Part shown: piece after piece, positions 11,809 to 21,270 of the stretch | Numbering within the stretch: the first letter of the stretch is position 1 | How the letters are laid out: each line of letters begins with the position of its first letter | Origin: Tilletia caries | Lineage: Eukaryota; Basidiomycota; Exobasidiomycetes; Tilletiales; Tilletiaceae | Direction of reading: 5' to 3' | Length of the DNA stretch: 64,000 nucleotides | Assembly (NCBI GenBank): GCA_032718865.1 | Contig: JALUTQ010000033.1 | Span: 682,001-746,000, forward strand | The notes under the pieces: generated by a model | The model's database searches: none | Told to the model about the DNA's origin: nothing | What the model saw: the letters and a program-made list of their open reading frames with translations, nothing else | Position numbers and translations under genes: made by a program

Positions 11809-13788
11809 TCAGAGCAAAAGAGGGATACCAAGCTGCTTAAGCACAGCCCGTCCGCGACGCGCCCACTCCTTCGCCGTGACAAACTTCATCGCCGTCGCCG
11901 TCGTGGCCGTCGGGGTGGGAACGGAATTCCCATCCGACGGCGCAGCGCCGGCCGCACCCGACTCCCGCCGTCGCCAGTTGGGCGAATTGGACGCCGAGGA
12001 CGACGAGGAAGGGGAGGAGGGCACAGTCGACTTGACTCCGGGCGAATTCCCTCTCCTCCCTCCCGCTCCCTCTCTGCCTATCGAACCCGCGCCCGCACCC
12101 GCGCCAGCTCCGCCTCCAAACCCGCCCAATCCCCCAGCCCGGATCCAAGCAGCCACGTTCACCTGATGTTTCGCGCGATCCAGCACGCCCACAAGCTGCA
12201 ACAGCACATCATCCACCTCCACCTCCCCCTCCCCCACCCCTCCCTCCCCCCTTAGAACAAGATCCACATCCTGCTCCCACAGATCCAAATCAGGATACAC
12301 CCCACTCAAGCGCTGTCGCAGCCCTTTGGCGCGTTTCGCGCCGACTTCGTCGAATTCGGGGACGCAGAGGTGGTTGTGCGGTTGGAGCGCCGCTTTGAGG
12401 GGCGAGTCGTCTAGGAGGAGCGTGTTTGATGGGGACCAGGGGCCGTGCAGGGTGGAGAGGTGGGCTGCTTCGGCGGCGAAGGAGCCGTGGCCGGGTGTGG
12501 AGCCCAATTGCGGGAACGATGTACCTGCGCCTGGGTCTTCTTGGGCGAACGCCGGCTCCCAATCACGCGCGTCATGGTCCGGCCTGCTGTTATCCTGCTT
12601 CTGCCTCTCCAAAGCCGACAACCGGCCGCTCACCTGCTGATCCCTCCCCTCAAGCGCATGATGACCCTTCAACTGCGCCTTGGATCCATCATCCACATTC
12701 AACGCGTACCAAACGATCTCGAGATCCTTGACGCACTGGACCTTATTGTTGTAATGCGGCGAGTTCAGGGGTACGAGCGTATCACGCGACCAGATATTCT
12801 GTATGCGTGAAAGAAGCGCAACGGAGGAGTGGGAGGTAGGCGGGATGCCTACATGCGCTGCCAACCGGGTGTTGAGCCTGTCCTCTTCCTGTTCCCCCTC
12901 TTGAGGAGCAGGGTGGGGCTCGTCCCAGGTGGGCAGGAAGATCGAGCGCGCCATTCGGTGCACGTTCTCTGGTTTGGCGGAGGACCAGATGATGAGGTTC
13001 AGTCGGGGCTTGTGCGCTTCTGCGTTTGCGAGCTTGGCGGAGGAGGATGGGGGCAGTGGGGTCCATGGTCCGTATTTCGCGTGGGTATCCTCAGACATGG
13101 CGGGTTGGGGCTGAGTCGCTGTTGTCTGGGTACCGCTCGTCTCTGATGGACTCCCTGCGTCGGTTGCAGCGCTGTGGTCGTGATGAGGTGCAACTTGGAG
13201 AGCGTCGAGCTGAAGAAGGGCATCCTCCGCAGCCAGCCTATTTCTTTCCTTCGCCTTCTTATTGGGGCGGACGTCACCGGACCAGTCCTTGACGGTGTGG
13301 AGAATGGAGTGTTCGAGCTTTGCAGTGCGTGCGAGATGTTCTTCGTGCTCGGTGGGTATTCCAAGCGCGTAGAGGAGGAAGGAGCGGAGGTAGGGCCTGT
13401 GGATTGGATTTGCGGATGCGGTTGAGGAGGAGGAGGCCCTGTTGGGCCGGTAGAGGAGCGTTCCGTTGAGGTCGAGCAGGACCAGCAGTGGGTTCTCGGC
13501 CTCTGTCTGTTGTGGTGGGAGCGAAGCGAGACGGGTGTAGGAGGGGCGGATGGTGTTGCGCATGCCTGGATTGATCATCTGTGGAGTCGGTGGGTTCGGC
13601 CTTCGCTTCTTCTTCTTGTGCTGATGGTCTTCTGTCGGTGTCTGTGTCGCTGTGAGGGGGACTGCGAACGAGCGTGCGGAGATAGCGTACGGTCTCGACA
13701 GGCCGGCGGACGGTCTGGGTGGTGATGGCGGTGTCATGGTGGCCATGCTGGGCAGAAGGACGCGGGCTCGGGCGAGATGAAATCCCAT
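11809..13788 (-). CDS. FCP1/NIF homology-domain HAD phosphatase-like protein
   Basis: Single exon of 659 codons; an alternative ATG is at 13746. The HAD/FCP1 domain begins near residue 103 with LLVLLDLNGTLLYR, where the nucleophile Asp is present but the usual second Asp of DxDx(T/V) is Asn. It continues with RPYLRSFL, LNLIIWSSAKPENVH (motif II-like, Ser/Thr after the hydrophobic strand), KDLEIVW and TLLLDDSPLKA (motif III/IV acidic pair). A Pro/Gly/Ala-rich tail follows. FCP1/NIF proteins dephosphorylate Ser in diverse substrates, including the RNA polymerase II tail; TIM50 is a catalytically altered relative. The basic, Ser-rich N-terminus could be a mitochondrial presequence, but there is no clear membrane helix. 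The exact substrate cannot be told from sequence, and the Asp-to-Asn change leaves catalysis open. Confidence 0.75.
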   Translation of the reverse strand: MGFHLARARVLLPSMATMTPPSPPRPSAGLSRPYAISARSFAVPLTATQTPTEDHQHKKKKRRPNPPTPQMINPGMRNTIRPSYTRLASLPPQQTEAENPLLVLLDLNGTLLYRPNRASSSSTASANPIHRPYLRSFLLYALGIPTEHEEHLARTAKLEHSILHTVKDWSGDVRPNKKAKERNRLAAEDALLQLDALQVAPHHDHSAATDAGSPSETSGTQTTATQPQPAMSEDTHAKYGPWTPLPPSSSAKLANAEAHKPRLNLIIWSSAKPENVHRMARSIFLPTWDEPHPAPQEGEQEEDRLNTRLAAHVGIPPTSHSSVALLSRIQNIWSRDTLVPLNSPHYNNKVQCVKDLEIVWYALNVDDGSKAQLKGHHALEGRDQQVSGRLSALERQKQDNSRPDHDARDWEPAFAQEDPGAGTSFPQLGSTPGHGSFAAEAAHLSTLHGPWSPSNTLLLDDSPLKAALQPHNHLCVPEFDEVGAKRAKGLRQRLSGVYPDLDLWEQDVDLVLRGEGGVGEGEVEVDDVLLQLVGVLDRAKHQVNVAAWIRAGGLGGFGGGAGAGAGAGSIGREGAGGRRGNSPGVKSTVPSSPSSSSSASNSPNWRRRESGAAGAAPSDGNSVPTPTATTATAMKFVTAKEWARRGRAVLKQLGIPLLL

Positions 13789-14168
13789 ATCAGAGCTGAG
13801 CGCTGCTTGCTTCTCCCTTGTTTCGGCGGCCGTCGGCAGTCGGCAGTCGGCTTGTGCCGTTGTGCGCGTGTGAGGAAGCGGTGGAAGCTGGAAGACGTGG
13901 AGGTCAAAATAAAAAGCTTGCGGCCGCCTCTCTGGTCTCTTCTCTCATTTGGAAGAGCCGAACTCGGATCCAGCAGCACGGAACGCGATACGCGACGCAG
14001 GAACGCCGAGGAGCGCGTCGCGTTGCGCCACGTGTCTTCCCACGTGCTCTCGTTTCTTCGTCTCCGCTCTCCGCTGCCCCGTGCAACATTTTTGTGGCTG
14101 CCAGGTACGAGTAGGACAAGGACAACCGCGACGAAGAAGAACCTCCTCGCGTCGCTTTGAGAGAACAG
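13789..14168. promoter_or_regulatory. Divergent promoter region, FCP1-like / NUC1
   Basis: About 380 bp between two divergently oriented starts. It must contain both promoters; no TATA box or recognised operator stands out. Confidence 0.5.
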
Positions 14169-15915
14169 ATGTCGGGATCACTGTTCCACGCTGGCCTCTT
14201 CGCTGGCGGCTTGCTCGTCGGAGCGGGCTCCACCATTGCTCTCCTCAAGAATCAGCAACAGCAGCAGCAGCAACCACTGAAGACACCGCCTCAACCAGTT
14301 CTTCTAGCCACAACAACAACAACACCGTCTCTCTCTCCCTCCTCAAGAGAGAGTACCAACAGCGGCGCGATCATCCCACCACCAGGCGCACTCGCATCCG
14401 TACTCCTCCAATCAGACATCCTCCGACCCTCAGGATACCCAGGCCCGATCTCAGACCTCCTCCCACAAACCGTCTTCCTCTCCTCCTACGACCGCAGACT
14501 CAGACACCCACACTGGACAGCAGAACACCTCACAGCAGCCTCCCTCGCCCGCGCACCCTCCGCACCGGGCTCATCAGCGCCCACAGACAAGCCCGATCGC
14601 TCCCGCTCCGTCTTCAAGGAGGATGAGCGGATCCCGGTGGCCTTCCGCGCTCGACTTGCGGACTACTTCCGGTCTGGGTACGATCGCGGCCATATGGTGC
14701 CCGCAGCTGATGCGAAGATTTCTCAGCAGGCCATGGACGAGACTTTCTTGCTGACCAACATGGCACCCCAGGTCGGCGCTGGCTTCAACCGCGACTACTG
14801 GGCCCATACCGAGGACTTCGTCAGGCGCTTGACTACTTCCTTCGCCGATGTGTACGTCTTCACATTGCCGCTGTACCTGCCCCGTCAGGCGGTGATCAGT
14901 TGCGGGCGCGCGCTCAAAAAGGGCGCTCAAACACAGAGCGCGAGGCCCCTCGCGCCGCGCTCTGAAAATCTGCTTCTCAGAGCGCGCGCCCACAACTGAA
15001 CAACGCTTGCGCCGGAAAGTGCGCTCTGCTTTCTCCGGCTCGGCCTCTGCTTTCTCATTTTGTGGTTTGTATTGATTTTTGTGATCAATACAAACGTCAC
15101 GTGATGCTTCTGTAATCGAGCGGGAGCCAGAGCGCGCGCTCGAAGAGGTGGGCCGATCGAAATAGGTCGGCCCAGCGCCGCGCTCAGAACTGAGTGAGGG
15201 CGCTCTGAAATTTTTGGGCCCCCGGCTCTGAAAACGCGGAACTGAACATGCGTGCGCTTTCATGTCGGCCCAAAAAAAAAACAGAGCGCGCGCTCATTTT
15301 TCAAGGTGAGCGCGCTCGCAACTGATCACCGCCTCAAGATCCGGACGGCAAGCATCGCGTCACATACGAGTGAGTTTCTGATTCCTTGTGCCAGCTGTCT
15401 GCGAGAAGTGTTTCACCCCTTTTCATCGATTGACCTTGACGTTGGTTTACAGAGTCATCGGAAACCCACCAAACGTAGCCGTGCCCACCCACTTCGCGAA
15501 AGTTATCCTCGCCAGCGGCAAGCCAAACTCCCGCCCTGCCCTCCCAGCACCACCACCACCACAGGCACAAGGCGCAGCAGGACGCACCCCAGCCCTAACC
15601 ACCACCACCTCCCCCTCCTCCCAAGTCACAGCCCTAGACCCATCCTACCTCGGCCTAGCAGCATTCGTGATCCCAAACGCAATCATCCCAAACAACACCC
15701 CACTCCAAGTCTTCGACGTGCCCCTCGATGCCGTCGAGCGTGCGTCAGGACTGAGTCTGTTCCCAGAGGCGATCAGGGGGAAGGCGAAGCATCTCTGTCA
15801 GTTGGTTAAGTGTGATTTGGTCGTTAGGGAGTTTGCCGATCGGGCGGCTGCGACGGCGAGGGGGAGCGCGCAGGGGGCGGTGCCTGGTGCGAGGCCGGGC
15901 AGTCCTGGGCGGTGA
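14169..15915 (+). CDS. NUC1: Mitochondrial endonuclease G (DNA/RNA non-specific nuclease), coding sequence interrupted by a TIR element
   Basis: The start is ATG at 14169; the frame upstream has only TTG. Residues 4-25 form a hydrophobic N-terminal anchor as in yeast Nuc1. The His-Me finger motif YDRGHM is at about 171-176, with LLTNMAPQ and FNRDYWAHTE (metal Asn and Glu) downstream. After PLYLPR, at 14888, a 446-bp TIR element intervenes. Coding resumes at about 15339 with PDGKHRVTYE, then a normal intron 15370..15452 (GTGAGT...TTACAG), then VIGNPPNVAVPTHF and the EndoG tail LQVFDVPLDAVERASG to a stop at 15913-15915. If the insert is not removed, translation stops at 14999 inside it. If 14884..15338 is spliced as a GT-AG intron the frame is restored with two residues fewer. 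Family role: mitochondrial nuclease in mtDNA turnover and cell death. Confidence 0.85.
14888..15333. mobile_element. 446-bp non-autonomous TIR element in NUC1 (introner-like candidate)
   Basis: The ends are perfect 17-bp inverted repeats, GGCGGTGATCAGTTGCG at 14888 and its complement ending at 15333. They are flanked by the 3-bp direct repeat TCA (14885-14887 and 15334-15336). The interior has no coding capacity and is full of GAGCGCGCGCTC-like palindromes. Removing the element and one TCA rebuilds an uninterrupted EndoG reading frame. The flanks also supply a GT (14884) and an AG (15337-15338), and the right TIR holds a CTGAT branch-site consensus 13 nt before that AG. TIR plus 3-bp target duplication suggests a DNA transposon derivative (PIF/Harbinger- or CACTA-like); the superfamily is not determined. 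Confidence 0.85.
15370..15452 (+). other. Ordinary spliceosomal intron of NUC1
   Basis: 83-nt intron, GTGAGT donor and GGTTTACAG acceptor, lying inside the conserved junction RVTYE / VIGNPP. It is an internal control for normal splice signals in this gene, for comparison with the element just upstream. Confidence 0.9.
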
Positions 15916-16791
15916 TCTGCGAGGGCTCGCTGGATGGAGAGAGGGGATGGGTGCAGTGTCCTATAGACACTCCGTCCTACCTCCCTTCGTTCGACGGCGC
16001 AAATGCACAACTCTTAAGCTTATCACTCTTCCTGTTCAAATCGCGGTGATACGAAGGCGACTTGGGATGCAGCTGTGCAGGACCATGCACACCGACCCTT
16101 CTGTCATTTGCCAAGGCAGCAATCAGCATCGTCTGCCTTTCTGAACCTCGAGATAAGAAGAGGTTCCTGCGTGCTGCGTTCAGGTCCGCTCTGCTTGGCG
16201 CCAGCAGATGGAAGGACAGCACCCGCGTCTTTGTTCTAGCCTCTCCCGACTTCCAGGCTTCCAGCGCGTGACTGGCCGGACGAGATCCATGCTGGCTGTG
16301 GATGCACACGACGGACGACGATCTTGACTCCAGACGCCCACGAGGTGGGCATGCCAGGCACGAGCCCAGGCACACGTGGCGCTGTCATGCGTCATGCACT
16401 GGGAGCCTAAATCTCGCGTGCTCACCTTCCATTTGTTTGTTAAAATCTCATCTGCTTCCACCGCTTACCGCTTCCCCTCCCACCCACCAATTTTAAGACT
16501 CACACCTTCGAACCTGTCCGCGTGTCCGCCCTTGTGCTGTTGCACATGCCTGAGCCATCCCCTTCTGATGCTCCATGCTGTTGAGGGCGCGACGAACGAT
16601 GGACGGCTCGCGATCCATTTGGGTTGCGACGCGTCCACGCCGCCTCTCCTCTGGAAACAGGAAAAGAACAGGATTCCGGGGCGCACAAAGCAGGGAACCG
16701 GTCCACGGGATCGGATCTCATTTGCGGCAACTTCTCAAATCCCACCGTCATGCTGGAAAAATAATGAAAGGCTCAATCTCGCGGCTCGCCT
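15916..16791. other. Intergenic DNA downstream of NUC1
   Basis: About 875 bp with no ORF that looks coding and no recognised RNA. It presumably holds the NUC1 3' UTR. The right end abuts the non-autonomous element. Confidence 0.5.
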
Positions 16792-17544
16792 CACTGCGAA
16801 AACGGGGTACCTATTTTGATGGTATTGTTCACAATACCTTCTTACGTATTGTGAGGGTATTGGGGGGGTTCCCCAACACCTACAACCTATTGTAGAGGTC
16901 TTGTCAAAATCAATCTATACCTCACTTTTGTGGATCTAAATCTCGCTTCATTCTGCCCGATCGAGCTATCATCACTACTAGCTCCGTTACCCAAAGACTG
17001 CTCAGTTTCCTCGATTGGGAATTCTGTATGACCCGGACGAGTGGTTTCTAGGGTTTCTACCTGATTCTGAAAGCATTCATACCTTTTTTCTGACCAGAGC
17101 GATGCTGCATTTTGAAGACACCAAACCTCGTTTTTAAGTAATGCTACACGTATGTACATGCTGTGAGGAAGCTGTGTGTCAGTACACCTGTGCAGGGGAG
17201 CTGGGACTAGGTGGAAAGGCATCCACACGAGCGTGGGCAGACTGGGTCACGATGACATCGGACCAACGCCATCTACGCTCTGTATCGCCTGGGGCCCTGG
17301 GCGCATGATACACCTCACTCTCCACCTTATTTTGGCAGGTGTGGCAAGTTTGTAACACCCCGTGAACTCCAGTGACTTTTAGTGTGTGCTGGGAAGGCTA
17401 CCATAGCGCTAATTTGGGCACTAAAGTAGGTGTTGAAAACTTGCAAATGGGTTCACTCATTGACATAGGGTATTGAGGGGGGTACAATACCTAGGTATTG
17501 TAGAGGTGTTGACACTAATGAATACCTATCCCGTTTTCGCAGTG
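16792..17544. mobile_element. 753-bp non-autonomous CACTA-like element
   Basis: Terminal inverted repeats start CACTGCGAAAACGGG (16792) and end with the complement (CCCGTTTTCGCAGTG, to 17544). They are flanked by the direct repeat CCT (16789-16791, 17545-17547). Beyond the ends are AT-rich subterminal motifs of the form CTATTGnnnAGGTnTTG (about 16887 and, as GTATTG, about 17495) that also occur in the adjacent 10.5-kb element. There is no coding capacity. The CAC start, 3-bp duplication and shared subterminal motif point to a deletion derivative or MITE mobilised by a CACTA transposase. Confidence 0.75.
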
Positions 17545-17564
17545 CCTGTCGTCAAGCACTACTT

Positions 17565-17589
17565 CACAGGAGAAACGGGGGTCGAATTG
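17565..17589 (+). repeat. Left TIR of the CACTA-like transposon
   Basis: 25 bp starting CACAGGAG and ending GTCGAATTG; an exact inverted match to 28091..28115. Preceded by target duplication CTT. Confidence 0.9.
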
Positions 17590-18026
17590 TAGTCCCAACA
17601 CTCCGGATAGCTGACGGCTATTGTCGCGGTGTTGCATTTTCTCAATAGCTTTGCGAATTGACATCACCTATTGGGAAGGTATTGTCAAAATTTCAATTTA
17701 TCTGCAGCTCGTCATCGCCCGAGCGACCGAGGAGCTGTTGTCGGAGGTAATGGGCGACGGCAACGCATCTCAACACCACCATTACTTCTCAAGAACTGCG
17801 AATTTTTCTCGATCATCCCCATTACCTCCCAACACCTGTTGCCCTTATCGATGGGTTGCAGTATATGCTGCTCTCGAGTCTCGACTACTTGGTGAGTCCT
17901 AGTAGTTAGTAGTAGGGAGCAGGAGCAGTCTCCTCGAGGATGCTGCTGCTGGCGCGTACACTCACTCACCCTTGCTTTCTTCTCCCTCCATTCACTTTCC
18001 TCCTCCCTACCCCTTCGCAAACTACA
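17590..18026. other. Left subterminal region of the CACTA-like element
   Basis: Non-coding; holds repeated motifs GGTGTTG and CTATTGGGAAGGTATTG, then a pyrimidine-rich leader before the first internal gene. Likely transposase-binding and promoter sequence; inference from position. Confidence 0.5.
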
Positions 18027-19201
18027 ATGTCGGTTCCAGTCGCGGTTGTCGAGACCGACCGACGTGTCCAAGGTTGGGCTGCCGAATTGGCCCTCTCCGC
18101 TGATTCAACACCTGCCGAACAACCTCCTTCGTCGCCCATCATCCCCGAATCGGCTGCCCCTATCGTCGATGTTGACGATCGCCCTGAGCGGGTTGCTGCT
18201 TTCGTTGCGCGGTACAACCACGTCAATGATTGGTCTCAAGCATACCATGGACGACCTCAGTCAAGCGATCCCCACGCCCATCCTTTGTGGAAGTGTCCCC
18301 TTGTCCAGATGAATGCGCGGCGCCGATACGAGGAATTCTTCCTTCACCTCGATCATCAAGTCAATTTTATCGACCAGACGTGGTCGCGATATGATCTCCT
18401 CAAGTTCATTCAAGACACGGTCATAGAAGGGCTTCTGATCCTTCCCGACGTTGACGTTGACATGCGGGAGAACTTGAGAGGAGGCAACTTTGGGTGAGTA
18501 CCTGTTCTGGATTGGTTAGATGGTCGACGCCGCTGTCTGATCTGACAAACCGAATAATGGTTGATTACAGGGGCGAACGGTGCTATAAACTCGGTCACTC
18601 CCCTTACCCCTTCTATGGCGATGGTAGGGAAGAGATTCCTGGTATAGCACCCTTTCCGTGTCGACGTTGCTGGAGCTGTGCGCGCATCGCTCGCCCTGAA
18701 CCGGAGCCTGCCGTGAGCGACACCGGCATCGGCGAAGAAGATGTCGACGAAGAGGTTGTGCCCTATCCCACCGTTGATGATATGGTTGCCCCCACCGCCC
18801 GGGTTATTTCCCCCCTCCCGTCTCCCTCTATCGAGCTCCGTGGTCTTGGGGTTTCTTCACCTGCAGCGTCGCCTGCAACTCTGGCGCTTGCTCTCGAGGT
18901 CGATGCTGCCAATCTTGCCGAGGACGAGCGGGAGGACGCCTTATTGGCGGAACAGTCTTCTTCCAACGCGGTCGCGGTCGCTGTCCTTTCGCAGTCTTCA
19001 TCTGCTTCTGGTAACAGTGCGTCTTCTTCTGGCAAGAGCTTCGAACGTGTGCGTGGTACGAAGCGGGGAATCGCGGAGGTTGCTGAGGCGGTTGACCAGG
19101 AGAATGCTTCGGGATCGGGATCGGGTTCTGGTTCGACTCCGGTGTTCGTCTCGCGGTCCACAGGCTACTACGGACGCGTGGGTTACATCTCTAGGCCATA
19201 G
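18027..19201 (+). CDS. Transposon-borne protein of unknown function with CxxC..C motif
   Basis: Exons 18027..18493 and 18571..19201 (77-nt intron, GTGAGT...GATTACAG, phase 2); 365 residues. I do not recognise the family. The N-terminal half is mixed charged sequence with aromatic residues (HVNDWSQAYHGRPQ; HPLWKCPLVQMNARRRYEEFF). Spanning the intron, RCYKLGHSPYPFYGDGREE is followed by PFPCRRCWSCARIA, a compact Cys cluster that could bind zinc. The rest is acidic and Ser-rich with a GSGSGSGS run and the basic stretch KSFERVRGTKRG. It is the first gene inside the left end of the element and reads rightward. Possible roles include an accessory DNA-binding protein (TNPA-like) or cargo; neither is shown. 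Confidence 0.7.
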
Positions 19202-19424
19202 TGTCCGTCTCGCGCTCTACAGGCCGAGTAGCTTACTGTCCATTGTCGCTTTCTATCTTACTTCCCCATGGTATTCGTTCCCCTCGCCATTCAAACTTCT
19301 TTCCCTCGGTACCCTGTCTGTTGGATATTTGCATTTGCTTGATTCGGTCAACGTTGAGTTATAAGTCGCGTTGAGTGTACATGTCGATGGAGAAATATGT
19401 ACTGGATCTCGTCGCTTCGACCAT

Positions 19425-20460
19425 CTAGTCGAACCTGCCCAATAACTTCTCGTCTGTCAAAAAAGGGCGTGTCCCTAACGGGCGTCCGCACTCGTATTTG
19501 GCCAACGACGAGTCTTGTACTTGGAGCTTCCCTTCGGCGATGTTGACCAGTTCTGCTCGCAACTCTTCAATGCGTACTTGTCTCTTGTCCAGCAAGTCCA
19601 GTGCACGTTGGCGGAATCGCTGACGCCGCTCCTCCTTCTCCCTGCCCTGTTCAACCCTCTTGTGGTCGTCCCTCTCCCTATCTGCTCGAATCGTGCGAAT
19701 GTCTTCTTGGAGGTCTTCGACTTCTTCCTTTAGTTTGAGGTTCTGGCGATCCCTTTTTGGCCAGGTCTGCGCGAATGTCCAGATATTCGCTTTCCCTCTT
19801 GCGCATTCTCTTCAGCTGCTCCTTCAAGAACTCCGTTCCGTCGTCCTTGCTCGCATTGACCGTGTTCTTGTGTTTCTCCTCGTAAGTCCCGGTCTTCTCC
19901 TTCGAGTATCTGGAGCTCCTCAGCACGTGAACTCGTTGTTTGAGCCGTTCAACGTCTTCCTCCAGTTCTTTGATGCGCTCTTGATCCTCTTCTCGCTTCT
20001 TCAGCGTATTCTTGTTGGACCATTTTTCCCGAAAGCTGTGCAACACGTTGTTGAGACAGCAGTTGTCCGCATACGCGACGAAGGGTTGTTTGGGGGCGTT
20101 TGGAGCAAAGACGCTAAGAAGCTCGAGCATCTTGGCCCTCGTGTACTCGTACAAATCGCCTTTCTTGCCTTCATCGGTTCCTATGTAGTTGAGGCTGAAG
20201 TCCCTGCTCTGGTGTTCGAGCTTGCGGTTGCAGCTTGGGTTTCGCCATGCGTTCACCTCGGGAGGGAGGTATGCGTCGTCGTCGGAATCCGAAGCAAATG
20301 ATATCGGACTACTGGGTGGGTCGGGTCTCGTACGCGTCCAGCGGTCGCTTGAGTGACCTTCATCTTCGTCCTCAGATGGAATCGTCATCTGCGATTCGCA
20401 GTATTCCAGGCAGCGACGGATTGACGAGAGTCTGCGATGATCGTCGATAGGATCTGGCAT
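19425..20460 (-). pseudogene. Transposon-borne coiled-coil protein, frame broken at an A5 run
   Basis: Reading starts at ATG 20460 (MPDPIDDHRRLSS), though the frame is open upstream to 20793. An acidic N-terminus is followed by a compact region (YTRAKMLELLSVFAPNAPKQ) and a long coiled coil rich in Glu/Lys/Arg. At a run of five A (minus strand; 19754-19758) the frame runs into an unlike tail and stops at 19678. Taking one A fewer, the heptad-rich sequence goes on with KLKEEVEDLQEDIRTIRAD and RQRALDLLDKRQVRIEELRAEL to a stop at 19425-19427, about 344 residues. So either the gene carries a 1-nt insertion or the assembly does. No enzymatic domain is seen; such coiled coils often mediate oligomerisation. 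It faces the first gene convergently. Confidence 0.7.
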
Positions 20461-21270
20461 GCTGAGGGGGATTGGACTCGCGTGGGCGGCTACCGATGTT
20501 GACTTGTATGGGTGATGACTGATGAGGGTACACCAAGTAGGATATGTGCTGGGGTGTGGTGGGAGGGTTGAAGATATGGCGGCATTCTTATGATCGCACG
20601 GTTGGGTACAAGGGAAAGAGGTCCGGTGTTGTGAGGCTGTTGTGTGGTGTTGGTCTGAAGGCAATCGGTGAGGTTGAAGTAGAATTGGCGAGGTAATGGC
20701 GGTGTTGATGTCCACGCGGTGTTGGCCAGTATTGGCAGAGGTGTTGTCGATCTTGCCAGCGGGTTTGCAGGGGTTCAGGCCGTCTCGTCTCATTTCTCAT
20801 GTTCCCTCCGCCCCCCTCTCGACGAACTCGACCTCCATGCCAGCACCAGCCTGATCCCTATCCTCCTTCTGATTCACCCATCCATCCACATTGTCACATT
20901 CTCAGCTTCTTTCTACATCAGGTATTCGTCCTCGCCCCCGACTTCCTCGAAAGTCGGAACCCGACAAGGCCTCTATCTGCCCGCCACACCTGCTACTTTG
21001 TCTTCACGCTCCTTCTTCGCATTGAACGGACCGCGTCTCTAGTGGCCTGTCTCCATCTCTTGCCGCGACACTCCCAGGTGTTTGGTTGTCTCTACTGCTG
21101 AAGACCTTCCCACCAACACCGGCTCTCCCCGGTCTCGTTGCGTTCTTCGTTGACAACCACACAAGTGACTACTACACAAGTGAGTACTCAATGAACTCAG
21201 CGAGATGGTTCACTAACTATCTATCATTCAAGCATGCTGACCGTGCTCTTCCGTTCGGTTCACACTAGAC
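20461..21270. other. Divergent leader between coiled-coil gene and transposase gene
   Basis: About 800 bp serving as 5' regions of two divergent internal genes of the element. The coiled-coil frame stays open to 20793, so part may be coding. No other feature recognised. Confidence 0.4.
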
